In this document: one piece after another, positions 13,913 to 14,147 of the stretch
Layout of the letters: every line of letters starts with the position of its first letter
How positions within the stretch are numbered: position 1 is the first letter of the stretch
DNA from: Alphaproteobacteria bacterium
GTDB taxonomy: Bacteria; Pseudomonadota; Alphaproteobacteria; UBA6615
DNA: 14,147 nucleotides
NCBI GenBank assembly: GCA_013003285.1
Contig: JABDJY010000435.1
Span: forward strand, 1 to 14,147
Direction of reading: 5' to 3'
The notes under the pieces: generated by a model
Seen by the model: the letters and a program-made list of their open reading frames with translations, nothing else
The model's database searches: none
What the model was told of the DNA's origin: nothing
Translations under genes and position numbers: made by a program

Positions 13913-14095
13913 ATGAAAACCGACACGCCACAGACCGGATCGAAGAAAATGAAATTCCCAGACGTTGTTTTAGTGTGCAGCATCGCATTTGCTGCCGGGA
14001 TGGTCGTCCCCTTCGCGTTCTTCCAGCTGAATTCCAGTACAAACCGCGCCAGCGTAGATGTCATTGGCGAATACGCGAATGCGATACCCGTGTAA
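13913..14095 (+). CDS. Small one-pass membrane protein, unknown
   Basis: This 60-residue protein has a basic, polar N-terminus (MKTDTPQTGSKKMKFPD), one hydrophobic helix (about residues 16-38, VVLVCSIAFAAGMVVPFAFF) and a short polar tail ending GEYANAIPV. I do not recognise a family. ATG 13913 has GAGG about 9 nt upstream in DNA, but the overlapping sigma-54 promoter predicts transcription from about 13912, which would leave that ribosome site out of the mRNA. ATG 13949 (48 residues, starting MKFPDVV) would then have a 37-nt leader. It is the fourth gene in the window with a sigma-54 promoter, so it is likely switched on together with flp and the DUF4332 gene. Small membrane proteins of this kind often bind larger membrane partners; here that is only a guess. 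Confidence 0.6.
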   Translation: MKTDTPQTGSKKMKFPDVVLVCSIAFAAGMVVPFAFFQLNSSTNRASVDVIGEYANAIPV

Positions 14096-14147
14096 AAGGC
14101 GATTTCCCCGTCGCAGATTTCGCTCGTGAATGCACCGCAGCCGGACC

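Noticed and set aside
1..14147. CRISPR arrays, rRNA or insertion sequences
   Set aside because: No spaced direct-repeat array, no ribosomal RNA signature and no transposase were seen.

Overview
The window looks like an alphaproteobacterial chromosome segment, probably Rhodospirillales-like. The basis is moderately high GC, Fis-type sigma-54 regulators, a Flp pilin, and MscL, OmpA and DUF4197 proteins typical of that group. Species cannot be fixed from sequence alone. The left edge (1 to about 2200) is accessory DNA: the 3' part of a phage-type tyrosine integrase, an AlpA-like excision regulator with a strong terminator, an unrecognised 133-residue protein, and several hundred bases with little coding signal.

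From 2312 to 6713 six genes point left: flp pilin, a CmpX-like multi-pass channel protein, an OmpA-family lipoprotein, a secreted DUF4197 protein, a secreted protein with a Sel1-like repeat, and mscL. Perfect 11-12 bp hairpins separate several of them. The theme is the cell envelope and membrane tension.

From 7033 to 9639 there is a two-component system: a soluble PAS histidine kinase followed at 15 nt by a LuxO/NtrC-type sigma-54 activator. Directly upstream (9749-12662) is a three-gene operon. It encodes a coiled-coil protein, a one-pass membrane protein with a cytoplasmic roadblock-like domain and a periplasmic OmpA peptidoglycan-binding domain, and a eukaryote-like Rab/Ras small GTPase. 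This resembles an MglA/MglB-style switch anchored to the cell wall.

The right end (13090-14095) has a DUF4332 helix-hairpin-helix protein and a small one-pass membrane protein.

The main result is that four strong sigma-54 (-24/-12) promoter matches lie in intergenic DNA. They sit upstream of flp, of the kinase/regulator operon itself, of the DUF4332 gene and of the small membrane protein gene. Two of them have a nearly identical 13-bp palindrome (TCTCA-KAA-TGAGA) 140-153 nt upstream of the predicted start site, where an enhancer-binding regulator would sit. I infer a local, autoregulated sigma-54 regulon run by the LuxO-like regulator, wrapped around a small-GTPase/cell-wall module.
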